From: Christensenellaceae bacterium
GTDB taxonomy: Bacteria > Bacillota > Clostridia > Christensenellales > Borkfalkiaceae
Direction of reading: 5' to 3'
Assembly: GCA_948482865.1 (NCBI GenBank)
Contig: CAOMHR010000023.1
Location: 1-13,930 of the forward strand
DNA: 13,930 bases
Of the stretch, positions 8,613 through 13,930 are shown piece by piece. Numbering within the stretch: position 1 is the stretch's first letter; every line of letters begins with the position of its first letter. Both the position numbers and the translations under genes were made by a program. The notes under the pieces were generated by a model. The model was not told the DNA's origin, searched no databases, and was given only the letters and a program-made list of their open reading frames with translations.

Positions 8613-9306
8613 TGCGCTTTCCCCCCTTTAACTTTCCGCTCTTCCACATTATGCAGATAGCGGCGGTTAAAACGTTGATCGCCGCAACTCCCAGAGCGGC
8701 GAGCATGGTATAAAACCAGTCCATACCCGATAGAAGAAAACTTTCGCTGTAAATGCCGCCGAAAATATTGGTAATGCAAATTTTGGCGAACACCGCGCAA
8801 ATTATATCCGCTACAGCGCTTAGCGAAAGATACCAGGCAAGGTTTTTCGCGCTCACTTCGCCGCGTAAACCCGCGCCCTTTTTTCTGCCGTCCGCTTCGT
8901 TTACCGTAAGTGTGGCGTACGCGGTTTCTTCGGGCAGTTCGCAAACTTCCGTAAAGCCCTGTCTTGTAATTATTTCTTTGACGTTGAAAATTTTCACTGC
9001 GTTGCCGTCCCCGTCGAACGCGGCTACGTCAAAATTTATGTATTTCAGTTTTTCGTCCACTTTACACAGCAAAAACTTTTTTCCGCCGCGCTCCGAAAGA
9101 GAGTACTGTTTTATATACTTCTCCGTCTCGGGGTCTGGTTCGTAAACTATGGAAGGTCCGCTTTCGCTTTCAACGCTTTTCACGCCCCGTCCCGTAACGG
9201 GCAGCCGCCCGCGTTCCGCGCGCAAAAACACTCTGGGCAGAATTAAAACGTGTATTAAAATGAACGCTGCAGCCAAAACCGCCAGCACAACCGACCAGAC
9301 CGCCAT
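8599..9306 (-). CDS. Three-helix membrane protein with cytoplasmic domain shared with the downstream LRR protein
   Basis: A 235-aa protein of no family I recognise. The ATG at 9306 is chosen because AGGAG lies about nine bases upstream; the longer reading from 9381 would run through the leader terminator. Helix 1 is residues about 3-25, followed by a basic stretch (RVFLRAERGR) that predicts a cytoplasmic side. A soluble domain (about 50-140) contains GGKKFLLCKVDEKLKYINFD and ends with ATLTVNEADG. Two more helices (about 160-182 and 196-218) precede a basic tail (KSGKLKGGKRNGRL). The soluble domain resembles residues about 25-110 of the LRR protein in length and in its GKK[FY]LL.K[VL]D motif, and topology puts both copies in the cytoplasm. 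It is the first gene of the operon, sits directly behind the attenuator, and its stop overlaps the next start by 14 nt. It may be a membrane partner or adaptor of the LRR protein (inference). Confidence 0.8.
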   Translation of the reverse strand: MAVWSVVLAVLAAAFILIHVLILPRVFLRAERGRLPVTGRGVKSVESESGPSIVYEPDPETEKYIKQYSLSERGGKKFLLCKVDEKLKYINFDVAAFDGDGNAVKIFNVKEIITRQGFTEVCELPEETAYATLTVNEADGRKKGAGLRGEVSAKNLAWYLSLSAVADIICAVFAKICITNIFGGIYSESFLLSGMDWFYTMLAALGVAAINVLTAAICIMWKSGKLKGGKRNGRL

Positions 9307-9331
9307 TCCGCCCGTCTCCTTTGTTTTTGTA

Positions 9332-9362
9332 TAAAAAAAGTGCGCTCCTTTACGGAACGCAC
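9332..9362 (-). terminator. Leader intrinsic terminator (attenuator) of the four-gene operon
   Basis: On the minus strand GTGCGTTCC and GGAGCGCAC pair around a 5-nt loop (9 bp, one G-U wobble) and are followed by seven Ts (9333-9339). It sits 26 bases before the operon's first ATG and downstream of two promoters, so transcripts must pass it. The single non-Watson-Crick pair is an acceptable G-U only in minus-strand RNA, which fits the orientation. An upstream segment can pair with its 5' arm, as expected of conditional termination. Confidence 0.75.
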
Positions 9363-9380
9363 CCAAAAGCACACTCCGCA
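9351..9380 (-). promoter_or_regulatory. Candidate antiterminator hairpin
   Basis: In minus-strand RNA, TGCGGAGTGTGC (9380-9369) can pair over all 12 positions with GTGCGTTCCGTA (9362-9351) across a TTTTGG loop. Seven pairs are Watson-Crick and five are G-U. The second strand is also the 5' arm and part of the loop of the terminator, so the two hairpins exclude each other. The antiterminator strand GGAGTGTGC mimics the terminator 3' arm GGAGCGCAC. The fold was found by eye, with no energy calculation. Confidence 0.5.
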
Positions 9381-9384
9381 TTGT

Positions 9385-9470
9385 TGCGACACAATTCCCG
9401 TAGTATGAGATAAAGCGAAGTACTTATTGGCATACAGGTACTTCATACTACGATATTCAATTGTGTCGCA
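9385..9470 (-). ncRNA. 86-nt nested inverted-repeat hairpin in the operon leader, unknown class
   Basis: Three nested perfect inverted repeats are seen: TGCGACACAATT (12/12, 9385-9396 with 9459-9470), CGTAGTATGA (10/10, 9399-9408 with 9443-9452) and GAAGTAC (7/7, 9417-9423 with 9438-9444). They form a long hairpin with one asymmetric internal loop, an 8-nt one-sided bulge and a 14-nt apical loop. A promoter lies exactly upstream, so a transcript would begin at the base of the stem, and the leader terminator follows 22 nt downstream. I see no T-box, c-di-GMP, cobalamin or FMN riboswitch signature. It could be a sensing domain for the attenuator, a stand-alone small RNA of about 130-140 nt, or a protein-binding site. 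Confidence 0.6.
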
Positions 9471-9475
9471 CGGAT

Positions 9476-9504
9476 ACTATACCATAAACCACACGTAAAA
9501 TCAA
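9476..9504 (-). promoter_or_regulatory. Sigma-A promoter P2, initiating at the leader hairpin
   Basis: The -35 TTGATT (9504-9499), a 17-bp spacer and the -10 TATAGT (9481-9476), with TGG just before the -10, form an extended -10 element. Initiation six to eight bases downstream falls at about 9468-9470, the first bases of the 12-bp stem of the leader hairpin. Confidence 0.6.
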
Positions 9505-9558
9505 TTAATATAACCGTTTTTTTATACGCGCGCGCATATAATACTCTATAATATAATT

Positions 9559-9587
9559 ATTTTATCACGCGCAGTACGGTATGTCAA
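9559..9587 (-). promoter_or_regulatory. Sigma-A promoter P1 of the four-gene operon
   Basis: A perfect -35 TTGACA (9587-9582), a 17-bp spacer and the -10 TAAAAT (9564-9559), with TGA preceding the -10. It lies just beyond the ribU terminator and about 245 nt before the first ATG. Its transcript would carry about 80 nt of AT-rich sequence ahead of the leader hairpin. Confidence 0.75.
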
Positions 9588-9604
9588 TAAAAAGGCGTAA
9601 AATG

Positions 9605-9631
9605 GAAAAATAAGGAGCGCACGCGCGCCCC
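9605..9631 (-). terminator. Intrinsic terminator after ribU
   Basis: On the minus strand GGGGCGC pairs with GCGCTCC (one G-U) around a 4-nt loop and is followed by TTATTTTT. It lies 16 bases after the ribU stop. A run of seven As before the stem gives it a weaker reverse-strand counterpart. It separates ribU from promoter P1. Confidence 0.8.
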
Positions 9632-9646
9632 TTTTTTTGTAAGTTA

Positions 9647-10384
9647 TTATGATTTTTTCTTTAATTTGGCAAACTTTTCTCCGGTGATTTTAATGAGCTT
9701 TGACAGCGGTTTGTACAACGCTATAACCACCGCCGAAACGCACAGAACTTTTATAAAATTGAAAAGCAAAGCCCAGTACCACACGTCAACAAACAGCTCC
9801 TGACCGGCAGTCCACGACCCGCCGAACGCCTGGAAAAACGCGGGGAAGGTTAAAAAATAGTTTACGGGCATAGAGATAATGCACTGCCCGACGCAGCCCA
9901 GCGCAACCGACCAAAGCACGTTTTTAATACCCTTGCGGCGCATATAAACCAAGGACGGGATAAGCACGTAAGGCAACACCATTAAAATGTTTGCAAGTTC
10001 GCCCACAAACGCGGTATGTCCCACCGTAAGCGCGTGCAAAAGCTCCTTTAAAACAGCTATAATCACGCCCGCCGTGGGTCCAAGAGCAAAGCCGCCGACA
10101 AGCACGAACACGTTTGAAAAATCAAGTTTTAAAAACGACACGGGCGAAGCGGGCAAAAGCGAAAAGTCCAGCAATCCTATTGCGTAAGAAATTGCGGTAA
10201 AAATCGCGATATACGCAATGCGCGTCGCCGTAAAATAGTTTTTGAAAAACTCTCCCGCGCGCTTTTTCTTGCTTTCCGCGGGCGGCTGAGCCGCCGTCTC
10301 TTCCGACGGTTGTAAGTTTACGCCGTCAACGGGCTGCGCGTCCGCGCATGCCGCGGCGGACTCCTGAGTGATTTCCTGTTCCAT
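9647..10384 (-). CDS. ribU: Riboflavin ECF transporter substrate-binding subunit RibU
   Basis: A 245-aa membrane protein, the S component of an energy-coupling-factor transporter. It binds riboflavin at the membrane and works with a shared EcfA/EcfT energising module, which is not in this window. The ATG at 10384 has AAGGAG about nine bases upstream. After an unusual acidic, Ala/Pro-rich cytoplasmic extension (residues 1-44) come about six hydrophobic helices. The core contains LKLDFSNVFVLVGGFALGP (84-102), then AVLKELLHAL (109-118), the signature region of RibU-type S components, and ends in a Lys-rich tail. The FMN riboswitch directly upstream supports the riboflavin assignment independently of the protein. 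It is a single-gene unit with its own promoter and terminator. The N-terminal extension is longer than in RibU proteins of about 190-200 aa. Confidence 0.93.
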   Translation of the reverse strand: MEQEITQESAAACADAQPVDGVNLQPSEETAAQPPAESKKKRAGEFFKNYFTATRIAYIAIFTAISYAIGLLDFSLLPASPVSFLKLDFSNVFVLVGGFALGPTAGVIIAVLKELLHALTVGHTAFVGELANILMVLPYVLIPSLVYMRRKGIKNVLWSVALGCVGQCIISMPVNYFLTFPAFFQAFGGSWTAGQELFVDVWYWALLFNFIKVLCVSAVVIALYKPLSKLIKITGEKFAKLKKKS

Positions 10385-10426
10385 ATCAAAGAACTCCTTA
10401 AAAAATTATTTTTAAAGTATTCTTTG

Positions 10427-10457
10427 AAAAAACGCGCCCCGAAAATTTCGGGGCGCG
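10427..10457 (-). terminator. Riboswitch-controlled intrinsic terminator before ribU
   Basis: CGCGCCCCGAAA and TTTCGGGGCGCG form a near-perfect stem (10433-10457), followed on the minus strand by TTTTTT (10432-10427). It lies 20 nt after the riboswitch and before the ribU ribosome binding site. GGGGCG at the riboswitch 5' end can pair with CGCCCC in the 5' arm, a plausible antiterminator when FMN is absent. Confidence 0.88.
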
Positions 10458-10476
10458 AAAAGTTTATAACTTTAAA

Positions 10477-10596
10477 ATTCTTTTATCATCCGGACTATAC
10501 CGTCGGTACCGGAATCACACCGGATCGGGAACGCAAAACAACGCGCTCTTCGCGGACTATACCGCCGGTGGGGAATCACACCCCGCCCCAAAGAAT
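10477..10596 (-). promoter_or_regulatory. FMN riboswitch (RFN element)
   Basis: A 120-nt aptamer. P1 is ATTCTTT (10596-10590) paired with AAAGAAT (10483-10477). Conserved core segments read in order on the minus strand: GGGGCGGGGTGTGATTCCCC, ACCGGCGGTATAGTCCGCGA, ATCCGGTGTGATTCCGGTAC and CGACGGTATAGTCCGGATGA, all close to the RFN consensus. A variable P4-like hairpin (GCGCGTTGTTTTGCG region) lies between the halves. FMN binding stabilises P1 and should favour the downstream terminator, reducing riboflavin uptake when FMN is plentiful. Confidence 0.97.
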
Positions 10597-10615
10597 AACT
10601 TTAAATTGTAAATTT

Positions 10616-10645
10616 ATTATAATACTCAAAATATTCCGTTGTCAA
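10616..10645 (-). promoter_or_regulatory. Sigma-A promoter of ribU
   Basis: TTGACA (10645-10640), an 18-bp spacer and TATAAT (10621-10616), both perfect consensus. Initiation at about 10609 places the FMN aptamer about 13 nt from the 5' end of the transcript. It starts 18 nt after the degV stop codon. Confidence 0.85.
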
Positions 10646-10663
10646 GCGATTGAAAGCTGTTCG

Positions 10664-11509
10664 TCAATCGTAAATAAACAGCACGCCAAGGGTGTTTTTG
10701 CCGCAGTGACCCGTAACCACCGAACCCGCAACCGTTTCAATAATCTCGTCGAAATCGAACATACTTTCAACCTGCGCCCTTACTTTTTCAACCGTTTCCC
10801 TTTCGCAGTTGGAATGGGTTATAAAGCAACGCGCACGGTCGTAGGCGGGATAGCTTTCTTTAAGGTCTTTCAGATAGTTGGTAAGGCACCTTTCAAGTCC
10901 GCCCATATACTTCTTCTTGGCGTAAAGCTGTCCGTCCTTCATATCTATCATAGGGTGCAGTTTCAGAACTTTTGCGCCCAGCATTGCCGCAAGCGAACAC
11001 CTGCCGCCCTTGTGCAGATAGTCAAGCCTGTCCGGCACGAACGACGTATTTATTCTGTGCCGCAGCTCTTCTAAAATTCCGACTATTTCAGCGGGCTTCC
11101 TGTTCTCCGCAACAAGGTCGCACGCCTTCACGCACAGAAGACCCTGCCCCGTTGAAAGAGCCATAGAGTCCACCGCAAACACCTTGCCCTTGAATTTTTT
11201 TGCGGCAACCGTAGCGTTGTCGTGCGAAGACGACGCCAGTCTTGAAATATTGATGTGAATAACCGCGTCCGCCGTTTTAAGCTGTTCTTTGAAAAATTCG
11301 CCGTAATCTTCTATGCTCGGCGCGCCCGTCTTGGGCAAAACGCCCGTCTTTGCAACGTACTCAAAAATATCCTGCGGCGTAATATCCACGCCGTCGCGGT
11401 ATACACGGTCCCCCAAGACAACCGTAAGGGGCATAATCCCAACGCCGAACCTTTCCGCTTGTTCCTTTCCCAGATCGCAGGTTGAATCTGCCGTAATTTT
11501 AACTGTCAC
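10664..11509 (-). CDS. DegV-family fatty-acid-binding protein (FakB-like)
   Basis: A 281-aa cytoplasmic protein of normal family length. The start is GTG at 11509, with GGAG seven bases upstream and a strong promoter nearby. Family features are the opening KITADSTCDL (4-13), the segment KTGAPSIEDY (60-69) at the lipid-head binding loop, VFAVDSMALSTGQGLL (110-125), LDYLHKGGRCSLAAMLGAKV (162-181) and GHCGKNTLGVLF (267-278). DegV/FakB proteins bind a fatty acid and present it to the kinase FakA; no fakA is seen here. The loop that usually reads SSxLSGTYQ is SRLASSSHDN (89-98), so lipid preference may differ. It appears to be transcribed alone, although no clear terminator separates it from the ribU promoter. 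Confidence 0.92.
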   Translation of the reverse strand: MTVKITADSTCDLGKEQAERFGVGIMPLTVVLGDRVYRDGVDITPQDIFEYVAKTGVLPKTGAPSIEDYGEFFKEQLKTADAVIHINISRLASSSHDNATVAAKKFKGKVFAVDSMALSTGQGLLCVKACDLVAENRKPAEIVGILEELRHRINTSFVPDRLDYLHKGGRCSLAAMLGAKVLKLHPMIDMKDGQLYAKKKYMGGLERCLTNYLKDLKESYPAYDRARCFITHSNCERETVEKVRAQVESMFDFDEIIETVAGSVVTGHCGKNTLGVLFIYD

Positions 11510-11537
11510 TTTTTATCTCCTTGCGGGTAGTAAACAG

Positions 11538-11566
11538 ATTATATCACGAAACTACGCCAAGTTCAA
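11538..11566 (-). promoter_or_regulatory. Sigma-A promoter of the degV-family gene
   Basis: TTGAAC (11566-11561), a 17-bp spacer and TATAAT (11543-11538), with TGA before the -10 (extended -10). The GTG start is 29 nt downstream of the -10. No hairpin terminator for the preceding gene is visible in the 28 bases between its stop and this -35. Confidence 0.8.
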
Positions 11567-11594
11567 GACCCCTTTGCGAATTTTTACCGGATTT

Positions 11595-13466
11595 TCATTT
11601 AAGGCGGGGCAGCTCGCCTTCGGTTATCTCCCACACGCTTTCATCAAGTTTTAAATTCCGTCTCTGCCAATCTGCGGTAAGGTATACGGCTTCTTCAACC
11701 GCGGTTGACGGCGACGTATCCACGTCGGGCGAAGGCTGGACTTTGATAAAACAGTTTTCGGCTTTGTAAGATCCCGAATTATAACCCCACACCGCACCGA
11801 TATTGTTTGTTCTGTCCGCGTCTTTGTTTACTGCGATATTTCCGGTATAAAGACAATTTTTTATAAATCTTTTGCCTGTATACCCGTTGCCGCCGTAAGC
11901 ATATCCCAAACCGGTTATACCGCCGCAACTTACGTTTAACTTTGTACCGTCGATACTTATATCCACGGCGCTGACGCAATCTGCAATACTGCATAAGCTA
12001 TGCGAGTCGCTTCCGCCCAAAATACCGCCGACCTGACACTCACCGTAGAAACTTAACCATGAAGGTTTTTGTACAACAATCTCGCCGGTTGCAAAACAGT
12101 TAACGATAGCCGCCCCGTTAATACTTTCATTATCGTTTGCTTCACCCGAAATTCCGCCGAGAAAAGAGTCCCTTGCGTTTGAATAAAATTCAACGTCCGC
12201 AAAGCAACCCGAAATAACGAAGTTACCCTTGTTTCCCGTAATACCACCCGCATATGCCAGTGATATTTCCCCGCCGAGAGTACGGAATACCGTTTTTGCG
12301 GTACATCCCGTTATTTCGCCGCTATCGTAACATAAAGCCGCAATGCCCCCGCTGTAAACGTCTTTAAATCCTTCGGCTGAACCGCCGTCATAGCACAGCG
12401 TCACATCCGCAGAACAACCGTCGGCTCTATTCCACAGCCAGCACGAAAGTCCGCCGATATACGCGCGCTCTGTCCCGTCGTTGACAAAACCCGTTACGTT
12501 TATTGTTCCGTTGACGTGACAGTTTTCAAGCGTTGACGCCCTGTACGCAAGAATACTTGCATAGTGTCCCAATCCGTCATCGGAAAGCGTGTTATAGCGC
12601 GAAGTACAGACCGCATTTTCTACTGTAAGGTCTTTCGCCGAAACGTCCCCGCTGAAAATCGCGGTGATAAATTCTGCGGCGGTTTCATCGCTTTTGATTT
12701 TAGGGGATATTAATTTTTTTCCGTTGCCGTCAAGATATCCCGTAAACGGTATCGGCAAACATTCTTCGGCAGGAAAAGTTATATCGTTTAAAAGTTTGTA
12801 ATAGTTGTTTTCCCCGTTTAAAAGGCGAAGTTCGTCGTAAGAAGTCACGATATAGGGATTTTCTTTCGTGCCGAATCCTGCAAAAAAATCAGAATATTCA
12901 ACAGTGAAAGTCACCGCTTCGCCCGCAAACGCCCTGTCGGTTTGTTTGTATCTGACCAGTATTTCATATTTACCCTTTTGTGTGTAGGTATGCAAAGATG
13001 TTTCCGAATAGGTCTTTCCGTTATCGAAACTTGCTTCCATTTCAGACGTAAAGCCCGTCAACGTAATTTTGCCGCGTTCCTGCGCACAATCTACTTGCGG
13101 CAAATCCGGATTTTGCGAACGTAAAGTAGTTACGGTTTTAGATATGGGGTCGCCGGGCAAAAGATTACCCCAACCGCATGCGCGCGCATAAACGGTATAT
13201 TCCGTATTTGAAACAAGACCGGTAAATACCGTATCTTCGGTCCAGTTAACTCCGTCAACGCTGAATTCCGTACCATCCGTACTGTACAGTTCGCCGTCGG
13301 AATACACACAGTCCGCAATCTCTATTGAGATATCCGTCACTTCGCCTATCGTAAAATCCACCGGACTTTCCGCCTTTTTGTTTCCGAACATAAAGCATGC
13401 GGCGCACACTGCGCACGCGCAGATTATCGCGGCAAACGCCGCGCATAAAAATAATTTTCTTTTCAT
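11595..13466 (-). CDS. Secreted, possibly lipid-anchored surface protein with Fn3-like and GLUG-type beta-helix domains
   Basis: A 623-aa protein. The ATG at 13466 is chosen because GGAGG lies seven bases upstream. Residues 1-24 are an export signal (KRK, then a hydrophobic stretch) ending in CAAC (21-24). This is lipobox-like but has Cys instead of Leu at -3, so lipidation is uncertain. Two beta-sandwich Fn3-like modules follow (about 34-117 and 120-192). Then come GFGTKENPYIVTSYDELRLL (197-216), the usual entry to GLUG/right-handed beta-helix proteins, and repeated GGI[ST]G-type turns (IGGLSCW, SGGIAAL, AGGITG, LGGISG, VGGILGG, CGGITG). There is no sortase motif or membrane tail. It probably acts at the cell envelope in binding or adhesion; the ligand is unknown. 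It has its own promoter and appears single-gene. Beta-helix enzymes are an alternative, but I see no catalytic signature. Confidence 0.8.
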   Translation of the reverse strand: MKRKLFLCAAFAAIICACAVCAACFMFGNKKAESPVDFTIGEVTDISIEIADCVYSDGELYSTDGTEFSVDGVNWTEDTVFTGLVSNTEYTVYARACGWGNLLPGDPISKTVTTLRSQNPDLPQVDCAQERGKITLTGFTSEMEASFDNGKTYSETSLHTYTQKGKYEILVRYKQTDRAFAGEAVTFTVEYSDFFAGFGTKENPYIVTSYDELRLLNGENNYYKLLNDITFPAEECLPIPFTGYLDGNGKKLISPKIKSDETAAEFITAIFSGDVSAKDLTVENAVCTSRYNTLSDDGLGHYASILAYRASTLENCHVNGTINVTGFVNDGTERAYIGGLSCWLWNRADGCSADVTLCYDGGSAEGFKDVYSGGIAALCYDSGEITGCTAKTVFRTLGGEISLAYAGGITGNKGNFVISGCFADVEFYSNARDSFLGGISGEANDNESINGAAIVNCFATGEIVVQKPSWLSFYGECQVGGILGGSDSHSLCSIADCVSAVDISIDGTKLNVSCGGITGLGYAYGGNGYTGKRFIKNCLYTGNIAVNKDADRTNNIGAVWGYNSGSYKAENCFIKVQPSPDVDTSPSTAVEEAVYLTADWQRRNLKLDESVWEITEGELPRLK

Positions 13467-13481
13467 TTTTTGCCTCCGCAT

Positions 13482-13522
13482 AAAATAATAAAAGGCGGCG
13501 AAAAATTTTTCAACCACCTTTT
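13482..13522 (-). terminator. Intrinsic terminator after the XRE-type gene
   Basis: On the minus strand AAAAGGTGGT pairs with GCCGCCTTTT (two G-U pairs), extended by AAAAA with TTTTT across a small mismatch (13490-13522). TTTTATTATTTT follows. It lies 43 nt after the XRE-type gene's stop. The stem's 3' half doubles as the spacer of the next promoter. Confidence 0.6.
13485..13513 (-). promoter_or_regulatory. Sigma-A promoter of the GLUG-type surface protein gene
   Basis: TTGAAA (13513-13508), a 17-bp spacer and TATTAT (13490-13485). Initiation near 13478 would leave a leader of only about a dozen bases, just enough for the GGAGG site. The promoter lies wholly within the preceding terminator. 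An inverted repeat ATTTAC-N5-GTAAAT (13523-13539), 9 bp upstream of the -35, is a possible regulator site. Confidence 0.55.
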
Positions 13523-13564
13523 ATTTACATTGCGTAAATTTTTGTTTACATATAATATTTTCGT

Positions 13565-13930
13565 TCAGCCGCGCGGCTTTTTGCCTTTTTTATACAGCGC
13601 TATTACGACGCCCGTAACTATCCCGAAAACCACAATGCCTATCACGCACAGCATTGGCACCACTCTCGTCCATATTATCGGGTCGTGCGAATCAATTGAA
13701 AGCGCGAATATAAAAGTTATAAAAGCGATAACTCCCATAAAGGCAAAAAAGCACACTACCGAAATTATTAAAATTTTAACCCACAGCCTTTTTTTTGCAG
13801 GCTTTTCTGGCGGCAAATCCTGCGGCTTGATATCCGTCTGCTGCCGCGCGTCGGTACCGCAGCCCAAAATAGAATCCGCACTCACCCCGAAAAAAGCGCA
13901 CATAGCTATTATATTGTCCGCGTCGGGAAG
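13565..13930 (-). CDS. XRE-family HTH regulator with two-helix membrane tail (N-terminus beyond window)
   Basis: The last 121 codons of a gene entering from the right edge. The reading frame is open to base 13930 and begins LPDADNIIAMCAFFGVSADS. This is the classic end of an XRE (Cro/CI-type) helix-turn-helix domain, in which PD...I..MC..F.VS.D.IL follows the recognition helix. A short Pro/Lys linker (KPQDLPPEKPAKKR) precedes two membrane helices (LWVKILIISVVCFFAFMGVI... and PMLCVIGIVVFGIVTGVVIA...) and a basic tail (KKGKKPRG), so both ends are cytoplasmic. Membrane-tailed XRE proteins are common in Firmicutes and are thought to link envelope or small-molecule signals to transcription. A 112-aa reading from the ATG at 13903 would cut the HTH and is unlikely to be the true start. 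Targets unknown. Confidence 0.85.
   Translation of the reverse strand, partial: LPDADNIIAMCAFFGVSADSILGCGTDARQQTDIKPQDLPPEKPAKKRLWVKILIISVVCFFAFMGVIAFITFIFALSIDSHDPIIWTRVVPMLCVIGIVVFGIVTGVVIALYKKGKKPRG

Noticed and set aside
9306..9381. N-terminal extension of the 235-aa membrane protein (start at 9381)
   Set aside because: The extra 25 codons would be encoded by the terminator hairpin and poly-T tract; the ATG at 9306 has a good AGGAG.
9255..9446. 63-aa leader reading frame beginning MKYLYANKYF, crossing hairpin, terminator and the first gene's start
   Set aside because: No ribosome binding site precedes the ATG, and its sequence is dictated by the inverted repeats and the overlapping gene. 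A leader-peptide role is not excluded but has no positive support.
9385..9470. Miniature inverted-repeat transposable element
   Set aside because: The outer arms are terminal-inverted-repeat-like, but no flanking target duplication is visible and the promoter and terminator are positioned as parts of a leader. Only a genome-wide repeat search could settle it.
9332..9473. 6S RNA, suggested by a long hairpin with an internal loop next to a promoter
   Set aside because: The RNA is shorter than usual 6S RNAs, has a small asymmetric bulge instead of a large open central bubble, and sits directly in an operon leader.
10424..11074. 216-aa plus-strand reading frame
   Set aside because: It runs antisense through the ribU terminator, the FMN riboswitch and degV, and resembles no protein family.

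Overview
The window looks like a chromosomal segment of an anaerobic, probably gut-associated Clostridia (Bacillota), possibly a Christensenellales-type lineage. This rests on strong sigma-A promoters (TTGACA/TATAAT), GGAGG-type ribosome binding sites, an FMN riboswitch ahead of a RibU-type ECF transporter subunit, a DegV protein, an XRE regulator with a membrane tail, and large BspA-type leucine-rich-repeat and GLUG-type surface proteins. The lineage call is an inference from gene content. Every gene I can support lies on the minus strand, so transcription runs from high to low coordinates.

Layout in the direction of transcription. (1) 13930-13565: the end of an XRE regulator with two membrane helices, cut by the window edge, followed by a terminator that overlaps the next promoter. 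(2) 13466-11595: a secreted, possibly lipid-anchored protein with two Fn3-like domains and a GLUG-type beta-helix. (3) 11509-10664: a DegV-family fatty-acid-binding protein with its own promoter. (4) 10645-9605: promoter, FMN riboswitch, intrinsic terminator, ribU and a closing terminator, which together form a self-contained riboflavin-uptake unit. (5) 9587-1: the most interesting part. Two promoters and an unusual structured leader (an 86-nt nested hairpin followed by mutually exclusive antiterminator and terminator hairpins) precede a four-gene operon that runs off the left edge.

The operon encodes: (a) a 235-aa three-helix membrane protein with a cytoplasmic domain; (b) a 1436-residue protein whose N-terminal cytoplasmic domain resembles that of (a), followed by one membrane helix and about 28 BspA-type LRRs predicted outside the cell; (c) a 1096-residue fusion of a GH3-like domain lacking its catalytic residues, a two-helix membrane hairpin, and a cytoplasmic AAA-like domain with eroded Walker motifs; (d) a membrane-tethered AAA+ ATPase of the McrB/MoxR-like (AAA_5) type with intact Walker A, Walker B and sensor motifs. 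The dead AAA-like domain of (c) aligns colinearly with the live domain of (d). Genes a/b and c/d overlap by 14 nt each, and b/c are 36 nt apart, so the four are probably made together.

My reading, which is inference, is a membrane-spanning machine: an extracellular LRR recognition surface, a shared cytoplasmic adaptor domain, a sugar-hydrolase-derived pseudoenzyme that may bind a ligand or act as scaffold, and an active/inactive AAA pair that moves or remodels something. I do not recognise it as a described system, and its function cannot be deduced from this window alone.
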